A stretch of 64,000 nt of DNA, taken from positions 62,001 through 126,000 of the forward strand of contig NZ_AXAI01000016.1 of NCBI RefSeq assembly GCF_000472425.1. The letters run 5' to 3'. Shown here piece after piece: positions 26,528 through 35,759 of the stretch. A program made the position numbers and the translations under genes. This DNA is from Bradyrhizobium sp. Tv2a-2 (GTDB taxonomy: Bacteria > Pseudomonadota > Alphaproteobacteria > Rhizobiales > Xanthobacteraceae). Under the pieces are notes generated by a model. The model searched no databases. It saw only the letters and a list, made by a program, of their open reading frames with translations, and had not been told where the DNA came from. Each line of letters opens with the position of its first letter. Position 1 is the first letter of the stretch.

Positions 26528-27403
26528 ATGGCGATTTCCGTTTCAGCTTCGGATCAGGCGCTGCCGGGTGCACCGCTTTCGGCGCGCCTGACGCCGCCCC
26601 AGGTCTGGGGCATCGTGCTGCTTGCACCGTATATCCTGGTCTTCCTCGCCTTTGTGCTCTATCCCGTCTGCTACGGGCTGTGGCTGGCGCGCCAGCCGTC
26701 GAGCTATGTCGCGCTGGCGCACGATCCGATCTTCGCGCGCGCCGCGGTCAACACGCTGATCTTCCTCGTCATCGGCATCAACATCAAGATGCTCATCGCG
26801 CTGTTCCTGTCCGGCTTCTTCGTGCAGGAGCGGCGCTGGATCAAATGGCTTTCCGTCATCTTCATCCTGCCCTGGGCGGTGCCGTCGATCCCGACCATCC
26901 TGTCGATACGCTTCATGCTCAATCCCGAATGGGGCATGGTGAACCAGCTGATCTTCAAGTTCACCGGCGATGACGGCCCGAACTGGCTGAACGATCCTGC
27001 CGTTGCGCTCGCCATGGCGATCGGCGTTCACATCTGGAAGTCGCTGCCGTTCTGGACCCTGATACTGATCACGGGGCGGCTTGCGATCTCGCACGACCTG
27101 TTCGAGGCCGCCGACGTCGACGGCGCCACGTTCTGGCAGAAATTCCGCTACATCACCTGGCCATCGATGCAGACGCTGTACATCACCTGCACGCTGCTCT
27201 CGATGATCTGGACGCTCGGCGACTTCAACAGCGTGTATCTGTTGACCGGCGGCGGGCCGGCCGACCTCACCCATGTATTGTCGACGCTCGGCATCCGCTA
27301 TCTCCGCCTCGATCAGCTCAATCTGGCGATGGCCTCGATCGTCTGCGCAATGCCGCTGGTGCTGCCTCTGGTCTATTTCATGATGAAGCGGTTGTCGCGA
27401 TGA
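26528..27403 (+). CDS. ABC sugar transporter permease (MalF-type)
   Basis: 291-residue inner-membrane permease with six predicted helices. The EAA loop that docks the ATPase is EAADVDGATFWQKFRYITWP near residue 195. First of two permeases, overlapping the second by 4 bases (ATGA), so the heterodimer is co-translated. Substrate as for the binding protein upstream, most likely a sugar or polyol. Length and topology are normal. Confidence 0.92.
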   Translation: MAISVSASDQALPGAPLSARLTPPQVWGIVLLAPYILVFLAFVLYPVCYGLWLARQPSSYVALAHDPIFARAAVNTLIFLVIGINIKMLIALFLSGFFVQERRWIKWLSVIFILPWAVPSIPTILSIRFMLNPEWGMVNQLIFKFTGDDGPNWLNDPAVALAMAIGVHIWKSLPFWTLILITGRLAISHDLFEAADVDGATFWQKFRYITWPSMQTLYITCTLLSMIWTLGDFNSVYLLTGGGPADLTHVLSTLGIRYLRLDQLNLAMASIVCAMPLVLPLVYFMMKRLSR

Positions 27404-28251
27404 GGCTCCCCAGTCTCCGCGAGGTCTCGACCGAGGCGCGGCTGCTCCTGATCGGCATCCCCGTCTTCATCTGGACCATGGTGCCCATCTACCACATGTT
27501 CCTGTTCGCGATCTCACCCAAGGAGGACGCGTTCTCCGGGAAATTCTGGCCGGATCATCCGACCCTGCACAATTTCGAGATCGTGTTCCGCGAGCAGCAT
27601 TACTTCCTGCGCGATTTCTATATCCAGTTCTGGAATTCGCTTGTCATCGCGGCCGCAGTCGGCGCGCTGACGCTGTTTGTCGCCACCGCGGCCGCGTTCT
27701 CGATCTCCCGGCTGCGCGTGCCCGGCGGGCGGATAGTGATGAATCTGGCGCTGTTCACCTATTTCATCCCGGCGGCGTTTTTGGCCGTGCCAATGTACCG
27801 CACCATGGCGACCTACGGGCTGCTCAACAATCGCTGGTCGCTGATTCTCGCGATGATGACGATTGCCTCGCCCTACGCGATCTGGGTCTTGAAGCAGGCC
27901 TCCGACAAATTGCCCGTCGAGCTCGACGAGGCCGCCGTGATGGACGGCGCCACCACGCTGCAGATCTTCCGGCTGGTCTATATTCCCCTGATGATGCCCT
28001 CGCTGGTCGCGATCGGCACCTATGCGGTGCTGCTCGCCTGGAACGAATATCTGTACGCATTCCTGCTTTTGTCCAACGACCGCGACATCACGCTGCCCGT
28101 GGCGCTCGGCAACTTTCTCGCCGCCGACGATTCACCGTGGGAGCTCTTGATGACGACGGGCTTCATCTACGCCCTGCCGCCGGCCGCGATCTATTATGCG
28201 TTCAGGCGGTATATGGTGGGTGGGCTGACCGCGGGCGCAGTGAAGTCGTAG
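27400..28251 (+). CDS. ABC sugar transporter permease (MalG-type)
   Basis: 283-residue inner-membrane permease, partner of the gene at 26528. The EAA loop DEAAVMDGATTLQIFRLVYI is near residue 178, and the C-terminal helix ends in the usual basic tail (RRYMVGGLTAGAVKS). It ends the operon: a 16-bp inverted repeat and a convergent operon follow, and no ATP-binding subunit gene is present, so this importer must borrow an ATPase encoded elsewhere. Confidence 0.92.
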   Translation: MRLPSLREVSTEARLLLIGIPVFIWTMVPIYHMFLFAISPKEDAFSGKFWPDHPTLHNFEIVFREQHYFLRDFYIQFWNSLVIAAAVGALTLFVATAAAFSISRLRVPGGRIVMNLALFTYFIPAAFLAVPMYRTMATYGLLNNRWSLILAMMTIASPYAIWVLKQASDKLPVELDEAAVMDGATTLQIFRLVYIPLMMPSLVAIGTYAVLLAWNEYLYAFLLLSNDRDITLPVALGNFLAADDSPWELLMTTGFIYALPPAAIYYAFRRYMVGGLTAGAVKS

Positions 28252-28262
28252 CCACACACCCA

Positions 28263-28349
28263 CCGTCATTCCGGGGCGATGCGAAGCACCGAACCCGGAA
28301 TCTCGAAATTGCAGGTTCGCCCGCTGCCGCGAGCGCCCCGGAATGACGG
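28263..28349. repeat. Long inverted repeat between convergent ABC operons (family C)
   Basis: CCGTCATTCCGGGGCG (28263-28278) and its exact complement (28334-28349) flank a 55-base middle, making a 16-bp perfect stem. It lies between the convergent stops at 28251 and 28354 and probably ends transcription from both sides. Its repeat-family status is my recollection of rhizobial genomes, since no second full copy is in the window. Confidence 0.6.
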
Positions 28350-28353
28350 GCGA

Positions 28354-29169
28354 TCACAATGGCGCGGCGCTCTCGCCCTTCACGCTCGACAGCTTTGCCA
28401 CCAGCGACGCCACGATGATCACCACCGCGATCAGTGCAATCACCAGCGTGCAGATCGCGTTAATCTCCGGCTTCACCCCGAGCCGCACCTCCGAATAGAT
28501 CCGGATCGGCAGCGTCGCCGCGCCGGGGCCGGTGGTAAAGCTCGCGATCACGAGGTCATCGAGCGAGAGCGTGAACGCCAGCATCCAGCCCGCGACGATG
28601 GCCGGCACGATCAGCGGCCGCGTCACCGCGAGGAAGGCGCGCGGCGGGCTGCAGCCGAGATCCATTGCCGCCTCCTCCAGGCTCTTGTCGAGTGAGCCGA
28701 GCCGCGACTGCACCACCACCGCAACGAAGCACATGGTCAGCGTGGTATGCGCAATGGTCACCGTCCAGAAGCCCCGCTCGGCGTTGATCGCCACGAACAG
28801 CAACAACAGCGACAGTCCGGTAATCACCTCGGGCATGACCAGTGGCGCATAGAGCATGCCGGAGAACAGCGTGCGGCCCTTGAATCCCTCGCCGCGCGAT
28901 AGCGCCACGGCGGCGAGCGTGCCGAGCAGCGTCGCGATCGAGGCCGAGGTCGCGGCAACGCGCAGGCTCATCCAGGCCGCCTCGATCATGGCACTGTCAT
29001 TGAAAAGCTCGCGGTACCAGCGCAGCGACCAGCCACCCCACACCGTGACCAGACGCGAGGCGTTGAAGGAAAAGACCACCAGGATCACGATCGGCAGGTA
29101 GAGGAAGACAAGGCCCAGCGTCAGCGAGACGATGTTGAAGCGCGAGAGCCGCCGCACCCTAGCTGCCAT
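28354..29169 (-). CDS. Polyamine-type ABC transporter permease (PotC-like)
   Basis: 271-residue inner-membrane permease of the spermidine/putrescine class with six helices and an EAA loop (EEAAMDLGCSPPRAFLAVTR). Start at ATG 29169 (MAARVRRLSRFNIVS), overlapping the upstream gene's stop by one base (TGATG). Last of a potA-potB-potC-like order. Without the binding protein in the window, substrate is inferred only from family: spermidine, putrescine or a similar cation. Confidence 0.88.
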   Translation of the reverse strand: MAARVRRLSRFNIVSLTLGLVFLYLPIVILVVFSFNASRLVTVWGGWSLRWYRELFNDSAMIEAAWMSLRVAATSASIATLLGTLAAVALSRGEGFKGRTLFSGMLYAPLVMPEVITGLSLLLLFVAINAERGFWTVTIAHTTLTMCFVAVVVQSRLGSLDKSLEEAAMDLGCSPPRAFLAVTRPLIVPAIVAGWMLAFTLSLDDLVIASFTTGPGAATLPIRIYSEVRLGVKPEINAICTLVIALIAVVIIVASLVAKLSSVKGESAAPL

Positions 29170-30083
29170 CACCTCGCCTCCTCGAGCTGACGCCGCTGCA
29201 ACCGGTCGTAGACCAGAAGCGGCAGCAGCAGGACCGCGAGCAGCACGACCGCAACGGCCGACGCCACCGGCCAGTCCTTGTTGGTGAAGAACTCGAGCCA
29301 CAGCGTCTGCCCGATCATCAGCGAGTCCGAGCCCGCGAGGAGATCGGGGATCACGAACTCGCCGACGATCGGAATGAAGCAGAGCAAGACGCCCGCACCG
29401 ACGCCCGGCAGCGACAGCGGGAACGTCACCAGCCAGAACACCTCGAACGGGGATGCACCGAGATCGGCCCCCGCCTCTTCGAGTGCCGGCTCCATTTTCG
29501 CAAGCGTCGCATAAAGAGGGAGTATCATGAACGGCAGATAGGAATAGACGATGCCGAGATACATCGCGCTGTCGGTCGAGAGCCACACCACCGGCTGCGA
29601 CACCACATGCAGCGCAAGCAGGACCCGGTTCAAGAGGCCGTCATGCTGCAGGATGTTGATCCAGGCATAGATGCGGATCAGGAACGAGGTCCAGAACGGC
29701 ACGATCACCAGCATCATCGCCACCGGCTGCCAGCGCCGGGGCAGCCGCGCCATGCCGTAGGCGATCGGGTAGCCGATCAGGAGCAGCATGGCAGTCGAGG
29801 CCAGTGCCACCACCAGACTGCGCGCATAGGACAGCACATAGAGATCGTCGGAGACGAGCAGCCGGAAATTGTCGAGCGACAGTGCGCCGAACGCCGCCTT
29901 GAGCGCCGTCCAGCCGGCGCTGAAATCGAACACCGGCGCATAGGGCGGCTGCGCAATGACGGTCTGCGACAGGCTGATTTTCAGCACGAAGCCGAACGGC
30001 ACCAGGAAGAACAGCACCATCCAGAGATAGGGCGCGATCGCCGCCAGCCGCGCCGGACGGGTAAAGATGTTGCGCGCGCTCAT
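29169..30083 (-). CDS. Polyamine-type ABC transporter permease (PotB-like)
   Basis: 304-residue inner-membrane permease with an EAA loop (EEAGADLGASPFEVFWLVTF) and the long first periplasmic loop typical of PotB-class proteins. Start at ATG 30083; its first bases overlap the ATPase gene stop by 4 (ATGA). Forms the heterodimeric channel with the next gene. Family assignment to polyamine-type importers is good; the exact cargo is unknown. Confidence 0.88.
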   Translation of the reverse strand: MSARNIFTRPARLAAIAPYLWMVLFFLVPFGFVLKISLSQTVIAQPPYAPVFDFSAGWTALKAAFGALSLDNFRLLVSDDLYVLSYARSLVVALASTAMLLLIGYPIAYGMARLPRRWQPVAMMLVIVPFWTSFLIRIYAWINILQHDGLLNRVLLALHVVSQPVVWLSTDSAMYLGIVYSYLPFMILPLYATLAKMEPALEEAGADLGASPFEVFWLVTFPLSLPGVGAGVLLCFIPIVGEFVIPDLLAGSDSLMIGQTLWLEFFTNKDWPVASAVAVVLLAVLLLPLLVYDRLQRRQLEEAR

Positions 30084-31261
30084 TGCTCCAGCACCACGCA
30101 ATCGTCGGGGGTGAACCACGCCACCACGCGTTGACCCGGCCCATGAGAATCCTTGTCGAGCCGCGTCGTGTTCGCCATCGACGAGCGGATGACGACACCG
30201 GAATCGAGCTTGACCTTGTAGGTCGTGGTTCCCCCGAGATAGCTGACATCGGTGACGACGCCGCCGAGGCGGTTGATCGCAGACCCCTCGCCGTCCGCCG
30301 CCGGACCGTGACGCGAAAGTTTTATCTTTTCCGGCCGGACTGCAAGGAACACCATCGTCTTGCTGATCGCGCTGTGCGGTTCGGAGGCAGTGAGCGTGCC
30401 GGCCTCACGCGTCGCGATCGTCAGGTCGCTTTGTACACGCGACGTAACCTCGCCCTGGAACAGATTGATGTCGCCGACAAACTCGGCGATCCAGCGCGAG
30501 TTCGGCGCCTCGTAGAGCTCGCGCGGCGTCGCCACCTGGTCGAGCCGGCCGGCATCCATCACGCCGATCCGGTTGGCGACGGTCATCGCCTCTTCCTGGT
30601 CGTGGGTGACGATGATGAAGGTCATGCCGAGCCGCCGCTGCACCTCCATCAGCTCGATTTGCGTGCTCTCGCGCAGCTTCTTGTCGAGCGCGGCGAGCGG
30701 CTCGTCGAGCAACAACAACTTTGGACGCCGAGCCAGCGAGCGGGCCAGCGCCACGCGCTGCCGCTGGCCGCCCGAGAGCTGGTCGGGCTTGCGTTTCTCG
30801 AGCCCCTCGAGCTTGACGAGCGCCATCATCTCGGCGACGCGCACCGCAATCTCGGCGCGCGACATCCGCGCCCGCTTCAGCCCGAAGGCGATGTTGTCGC
30901 GCACGTTGAGATGCGGAAACAGCGCATAGTTCTGGAACATCATGTTGACCGGACGCTCATGCGGCAGGACCCGCGCAATGTCGCGACCATCAAGGAGAAT
31001 GCGCCCTTCATCTGGCGTCTCGAAGCCGGCAAGCATGCGCAGCAGCGTGGTCTTGCCGCAGCCAGAGGGCCCGAGCAGCGCAAAGAACTCGCCGGCGCGG
31101 ATATCGAGCGAGACGCCGTTTACAGCACGAAAGCTGCCGAAGTTTTTCGCAACCCCCTCGATGCGCAGGAGCGGCGGCTCGACTGCTTTGCCCGGCTCGA
31201 ATGCGCCCGTGGGCGGCGCGAGCTCCGCCGCGGCCACCATCTTTGCTCCTTCGTCAGCCAT
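30080..31261 (-). CDS. Polyamine-type ABC transporter ATPase (PotA-like)
   Basis: 393-residue cytoplasmic ATPase. Walker A at 64-72 (GPSGCGKTT), signature LSGGQ at 162-166, Walker B at 182-188 (LLLLDEP), switch His in IVTHDQEE, and a C-terminal TOBE domain as in PotA. About 28 residues precede the ABC domain. First gene of a three-gene unit; the usual periplasmic binding protein (PotD/PotF) is missing on both sides, since a family A repeat and then an unrelated oxidase gene lie upstream. Confidence 0.92.
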   Translation of the reverse strand: MADEGAKMVAAAELAPPTGAFEPGKAVEPPLLRIEGVAKNFGSFRAVNGVSLDIRAGEFFALLGPSGCGKTTLLRMLAGFETPDEGRILLDGRDIARVLPHERPVNMMFQNYALFPHLNVRDNIAFGLKRARMSRAEIAVRVAEMMALVKLEGLEKRKPDQLSGGQRQRVALARSLARRPKLLLLDEPLAALDKKLRESTQIELMEVQRRLGMTFIIVTHDQEEAMTVANRIGVMDAGRLDQVATPRELYEAPNSRWIAEFVGDINLFQGEVTSRVQSDLTIATREAGTLTASEPHSAISKTMVFLAVRPEKIKLSRHGPAADGEGSAINRLGGVVTDVSYLGGTTTYKVKLDSGVVIRSSMANTTRLDKDSHGPGQRVVAWFTPDDCVVLEQ

Positions 31262-31294
31262 TATCCCCTGCCGGCCCCCGACGTCCGCCGCACG

Positions 31295-31400
31295 CTAAAG
31301 CGCGATGAGACTTGGTTGAAACGTCATCGCGCTTCAGGTCTTTGATTGAGCATGATCTTTTCGGAAAGCCGCTACACACTTTTCCGGATCATGCTTTAGC
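31295..31400. repeat. Family A repeat, both modules
   Basis: Same order and nearly the same sequence as the copy at 10738: GCGCGATGA...TCATCGCGC, then GAGCATGATC...GATCATGC around CGGAAAGCCGCTACACACTT. It lies between the ATPase start and the oxidase stop. Confidence 0.85.
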
Positions 31401-31478
31401 GGCGGATCGGGTCGCGCTCAACCGTGCCAAGCGGGCTTTCCCCCTACCTTTCCACGAACTGGACGGAAAGCACGAAAA

Positions 31479-32948
31479 TCAGGCCACGCCGCCCATGAAC
31501 ACGGCCAGCGCGTCACGGTCCGATGGCTGCATGGTCAGGCCGAGCTTTGTCCGCCGCCATAGGATGTCCTCCGGGAAGCGCGCCCATTCTTTTGTCATGA
31601 GATAGCGCACTTCGGCTTCCGTCAGCTCCGGCCCGAAAGCCTGGCCGAGTTCGTCACGATTTTTCGCCTCCCCCAGCACCTGCGCAAGGCGCGAGCCGTA
31701 GGCACCGACCAGCCGCTGCGCCTCCCGCTCGCTCAGGAAGCGCCAGCGCTCGCGCGCGATATCCACCTCGGTGTCAAAGCGGTCCCAGGCGAAATCGCCG
31801 CCCGGCAGCCGCGCTGTCGCGGTCCAGCGCGGCGACATCGGATAGAACGGCGTGAGCAGCGAGACCGCCCGTTCGGCGCGCCGCCGCGCCGTGGTGATCT
31901 CGCCGCCCAACATGGTAATGAGCGGCGCCCGGCGGCGGCCGGGATCGAACAGCAGCACGCCATCCCGCGGCACCCCCTTCACATTTTGCGCCAGGTTGAC
32001 GCCGGACAGGGTGCGAACCACGTCGGTCGGATGCACCGGCGCGCGCAAATAGCGGGCAAGCGCCTCGCAGAAATAGGTGATGTCCCGGGCCGGCATCGCC
32101 ACGATGGCGGGATCGCCGGTGAAGGCGTGCGTGACGCTGCCGACCAGGCTGAAATCGCGCTCATATGGACTGGCAAAGATCAGCCGGCCATCCCTGTGCT
32201 GGAACACATAGACATTGTCGGTGTCGAACAGGCGCGGCAGGAGCATCTGGCTCGCCTGCAGCGGCCGCAGCTGCCGCGGCAGCGGCGGCTGGCGCAGGAT
32301 TGTCTCGTTGACCGTCTGCGCCCAGGCGCCCGTCGTGTTGGCCAGCGCCCTTGCCGAAATCAGGCGGCGATGGCCGCGGTCGATCACCGCCAGACGCCAG
32401 GCGTCGCCGCGATCGGCGCGCACGCAACGGGCACCGGTCATGATCACCGCGCCGCGCTCCGCCGCATCGACAGCATTGGCGACCACCAGCCGCGTCGCAT
32501 CGACCACGGCGTCGGAATATTCGAACGCAATGCCGAACGGGCGCTGGAGCGGATTGCCGATCGGATGGTGGGTGACGTCGACGGTCTGCGAGAGCGGCAG
32601 AGCAGTCGGGCTGGCCAGACGGTCGTAGAACATCAGCCCTGCGCGCAAGAGCGACGGCGGCCGCTCCTTGGGATGCAAGGGGACCGCAAAACGCATCGGG
32701 CGCACCAGATGTGGCGCATTGACGATCCAGCGCTCGCGTTCGGCGAGCTGCGTGCGCACGCGCCACCAGCGCCTGCGCTCAAGCAGCGCGGGATCGCCAT
32801 GAATCAGCGGGGGGCCGGCCGCCGACGCAGCGCTGGCAAGATCGCCCTGCTCGATCAGGATCACACGCAAGCCGCGCCCTGCGGCATCGCGCGCAAGGCT
32901 CGCACCGTTCAACCCACCGCCGATGATCGCCAGATCGTAATCCGCCAT
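31479..32948 (-). CDS. Divergent GlpD-like FAD-dependent oxidoreductase
   Basis: 489-residue flavoprotein related to aerobic glycerol-3-phosphate dehydrogenase. The FAD motif LAIIGGGLNGASLARDA and the distal GGEITTARRRAE line up with the two GlpD signatures. Several usual residues differ: STKLIHGGLRYLE is replaced by GPPLIHGDPALLE, and GGK-x-TTYR by GGEITTAR. The C-terminal helical DUF-type domain of GlpD is present (LTEAEVRYLMTKEWARFPEDILWRR is recognisable). Start taken at ATG 32948; 32954 is possible. Substrate is uncertain; glycerol-3-phosphate is not assured. A 22-bp palindrome sits upstream. Confidence 0.8.
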   Translation of the reverse strand: MADYDLAIIGGGLNGASLARDAAGRGLRVILIEQGDLASAASAAGPPLIHGDPALLERRRWWRVRTQLAERERWIVNAPHLVRPMRFAVPLHPKERPPSLLRAGLMFYDRLASPTALPLSQTVDVTHHPIGNPLQRPFGIAFEYSDAVVDATRLVVANAVDAAERGAVIMTGARCVRADRGDAWRLAVIDRGHRRLISARALANTTGAWAQTVNETILRQPPLPRQLRPLQASQMLLPRLFDTDNVYVFQHRDGRLIFASPYERDFSLVGSVTHAFTGDPAIVAMPARDITYFCEALARYLRAPVHPTDVVRTLSGVNLAQNVKGVPRDGVLLFDPGRRRAPLITMLGGEITTARRRAERAVSLLTPFYPMSPRWTATARLPGGDFAWDRFDTEVDIARERWRFLSEREAQRLVGAYGSRLAQVLGEAKNRDELGQAFGPELTEAEVRYLMTKEWARFPEDILWRRTKLGLTMQPSDRDALAVFMGGVA

Positions 32949-32967
32949 GCGCAAGTCTTGTGGTGGG

Positions 32968-32989
32968 GAGCATGATCCGGATCATGCTC
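32968..32989. repeat. Perfect 22-bp palindrome, collapsed family A module 2
   Basis: The two arms GAGCATGATCC and GGATCATGCTC meet with no loop. They equal the ends of family A module 2 with the middle removed. It lies between the GlpD-like start and the stop of the GGDEF-EAL gene. Confidence 0.75.
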
Positions 32990-33011
32990 GATCTATGGAG
33001 CTTCGCCACCA

Positions 33012-35759
33012 CTATCCGGTCTTGCGTACAGGCTCCATGACATTGGCATTGTCGCGGCCGACCAGTGCCGCATATTGGGCAATCGGCAACGGCTTGCCGA
33101 GCAAATAGCCCTGCACAGCGTCGCAGCCTTCGCTCGCGAGGAAGCCGAGCTGTTCCGCCGTTTCCACGCCCTCGGCCACGATCGACATTTCCATGCCATG
33201 GCCGAGATCGATCACCGCCCGCACGATCGCCGCGGATTGCGGATTGCGGCCGAGGTTCATGACAAAGGCGCGGTCGATCTTGATCTTGTCGAACGGAAAC
33301 GCCTGCAGATAGCTCAACGAGGAGTAGCCGCTGCCGAAATCGTCCATCGAGACGCGCACGCCGAGCGTCTTCAGCCGCCGCAATAACGCAAGACCGCGGT
33401 CGAAATCCTCGATCAGCACGCCCTCGGTGATTTCGAGCTCGAGCCGGCTCGGCGCGAGCCCGGTTTCCAGCAGGATCGAGTGCACGAGCCCAACCAGGTC
33501 GCCGTGCATGAACTGCGCCGGCGACAGGTTGACTGCGATCTGCAGCGGCTTCGCCCAGGAGGCGGCCTCCCGGCAGGCCTCGCGCAGGATCCATTCGCCC
33601 ATCTCGACAATCAGGCCGCTTTCTTCAGCGAGCGGAATGAAATCGCCGGGCGAGATGAAACCGCGCACCGGATGCACCCAGCGCACCAACGCTTCGAAAC
33701 CGATGATCTCGCTATCGGCGACGCTGACGGAGGCGCGCGCTTGCGGCTGGAAATACAGCGTGAGTTCGCCATTCTTGACCGCGACCGAAAGGTCCTGGTG
33801 CAGCACGCGGCGATCGCGGATCTGCTGATCCATCTCCGGCTCGTAGAGAGTGATCGAGCCGCGCGATTTGGCCTTGGCGCGGAACAACGCCGCGCCGGAA
33901 TTGGCGAGCAACGATGCGGCATCATTGCCATTGTGCGGGAATACCGAGATGCCGGTGGTCACGCCGGTGCGAACCATCTTGCCGTCGATCACGAATTCCT
34001 TGCCCAGCATGTCCGCAAGCTGCTCGGCGAGCAGCATGCCGGCCTCGGGCTGCCTGCCGTCGATGATCAGGCCGAATTCGTCGCCGGACAGCCGCGCCAC
34101 CACGCCGCCGCGGGCAACTTCCTGGATCCGCTGCGCCACCTCGATCAGGAGCTTGTCGCCGGTGGCGTGGCCGAACACGTCGTTGACCTCCTTCAGCCCG
34201 TCGAGGTCGAGGCACAGCACGGCGAACTCCTCGTCGGTGCCGGCGCAGGCCTCGATCATCTGGGCCAGCGCCTGCAGGAAGGCGGCGCGGTTCGGCAGGT
34301 CGGTGAGGCCGTCGTGATAGGCCATATGGGCCATGCGCGACTCGGTCTGGCGGCGGTCGGTGACGTCCTCGTGGGTCTTGATCAGATATTGCGGCTGGCC
34401 GGCCTCGTCGAGCACGGTGGCGCGGCGGGTCAGGAACAGCCGCAACCCATCCTTGGTCGAGATCGGATGCTCCTCGGTGATCGAGCCGCGTTTTTTGATC
34501 GCAGCCTCGTCGCGCGCGATGATCAGCTTGGCTTCCTTGGGATTGAAGATGTCCCTGGCCGTCAGGCCCGTGACCTCCTCGCGCCGGCGGTTCATGATGG
34601 TCTCGGCGCTGCGGTTGGCCAGGAGATAGCTCCCGTCGCTGACCCGCTCGACGATCAGAGACACCGGGATGTTGTCGACCACGAGCTCCAGGAACTTCTT
34701 GGCGTCCTCCAACTCGCGCGACAGCGAGCGGCGGTCGGTGACGTCCTCGAACAGCGCGATCAGGAATTCAGGATCGCCCTTCTCGTTGCGGGCGATCACG
34801 CGGTTCGAGGCCAGCAGGCGCGTCTCGCGGCCGCGCTCGACCGGAAGCTCGCTGGCGTAATGTCCGCTCGGCGATTCGAGCGCGGCGCGGTCGGCGGCCT
34901 TGATGCCCGCCGCGGTGTCGGGACGGAAAATTTCGTCGGCGCGCTGGCCCACGATGCGGTCACGCGAGAATCGCGAGAACCGCTCGAAGGCGCGGTTGGC
35001 GAAAATGTAGCGGCCGTCCTCGATACTCTTGGCGGCGACGCAGACCGGCACATGGTCGAGCACGGATTCCAGAAACTGCTTGGTGGAAGCGAGCTGGCGC
35101 GACAGCTTGCGCTGTTCGCTGCAATCCTCGTGGGTCGCGATCGAACCGCCATTGGGCAGCGGGAAGTAGCGCGCATGCACGCTGCGACCGCCCGGCAACT
35201 CGGTGATCAGGCCTTCGGGGCGCGCGGCCAGGCGATAGAACTCCTCGGCGCTGACGTCGAGCAAGCCCTGCGAGCGTCGCAGGTTCAACAGATCGCTGCC
35301 GATCATGACCGGCGGCAGGTCGGAGCGCTTGAGGCCGTAGATCTCGAGATAGCGGTCGTTCACGTAAACGATCCGCATCTTGGGATCGGTCATGACCACG
35401 CCGTGGTTGAGACTGTTCAGCGCGGTCGAGATATAGGCGCTCCGGCGCAAATGTGTGCGCTTGACCCGCCGCAGCGCCGAGTGCACCCAGAACGCCAGCG
35501 CGCCGAGGAAGGCGCTGACCACCGTACCGCCGATCGCGATCTCCCAGGCAACGTTGGGCTCAATCGAGCCGAAATAGCTTGCGGGGGCGAGGGCCTGGAC
35601 TTGGGCCGAGATTGTGGTTGGGGCTTGGACCTGGGCTTGAGCTTGGACCTGGGCTTGGGCGCAGGCGGATGCGCAAGACAAAACGGCGACCGCCAGGCAC
35701 AGGAGTACCTGCGCAGCAATCGGCGTTCTGCCGCCATCCTGCCAATTCTTGTCAGCCAT
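33012..35759 (-). CDS. PAS-GGDEF-EAL cyclic-di-GMP signalling protein
   Basis: 915-residue protein: N-terminal hydrophobic signal (about 14-34), a Gln/Ala/Val-rich repeat, one membrane helix near 72-92, three PAS domains (about 105-215, 225-345, 350-475), GGDEF (about 480-645) and EAL (about 665-905). The cyclase motif is SGDEF at 558-562 and no RxxD inhibitory site is seen. EAL residues look complete: Glu in FEALVRW (689), NLSPAQF, EITEG, MDDFGSGYS, KIDRAFV, AEGVET. It is therefore predicted to degrade c-di-GMP, with uncertain synthesis. Ends before the GlpD-like gene; apparently monocistronic. Confidence 0.92.
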   Translation of the reverse strand: MADKNWQDGGRTPIAAQVLLCLAVAVLSCASACAQAQVQAQAQVQAPTTISAQVQALAPASYFGSIEPNVAWEIAIGGTVVSAFLGALAFWVHSALRRVKRTHLRRSAYISTALNSLNHGVVMTDPKMRIVYVNDRYLEIYGLKRSDLPPVMIGSDLLNLRRSQGLLDVSAEEFYRLAARPEGLITELPGGRSVHARYFPLPNGGSIATHEDCSEQRKLSRQLASTKQFLESVLDHVPVCVAAKSIEDGRYIFANRAFERFSRFSRDRIVGQRADEIFRPDTAAGIKAADRAALESPSGHYASELPVERGRETRLLASNRVIARNEKGDPEFLIALFEDVTDRRSLSRELEDAKKFLELVVDNIPVSLIVERVSDGSYLLANRSAETIMNRRREEVTGLTARDIFNPKEAKLIIARDEAAIKKRGSITEEHPISTKDGLRLFLTRRATVLDEAGQPQYLIKTHEDVTDRRQTESRMAHMAYHDGLTDLPNRAAFLQALAQMIEACAGTDEEFAVLCLDLDGLKEVNDVFGHATGDKLLIEVAQRIQEVARGGVVARLSGDEFGLIIDGRQPEAGMLLAEQLADMLGKEFVIDGKMVRTGVTTGISVFPHNGNDAASLLANSGAALFRAKAKSRGSITLYEPEMDQQIRDRRVLHQDLSVAVKNGELTLYFQPQARASVSVADSEIIGFEALVRWVHPVRGFISPGDFIPLAEESGLIVEMGEWILREACREAASWAKPLQIAVNLSPAQFMHGDLVGLVHSILLETGLAPSRLELEITEGVLIEDFDRGLALLRRLKTLGVRVSMDDFGSGYSSLSYLQAFPFDKIKIDRAFVMNLGRNPQSAAIVRAVIDLGHGMEMSIVAEGVETAEQLGFLASEGCDAVQGYLLGKPLPIAQYAALVGRDNANVMEPVRKTG
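35623..35658 (-). repeat. 18-bp tandem repeat in the signal region of the GGDEF-EAL gene
   Basis: Two adjacent copies of GCTTGGACCTGGGCTTGA/G, with a degenerate third piece to the left, encode a Gln-Ala-Val alternation right after the signal peptide. Unit length is a multiple of three, so copy changes stay in frame. Confidence 0.7.
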
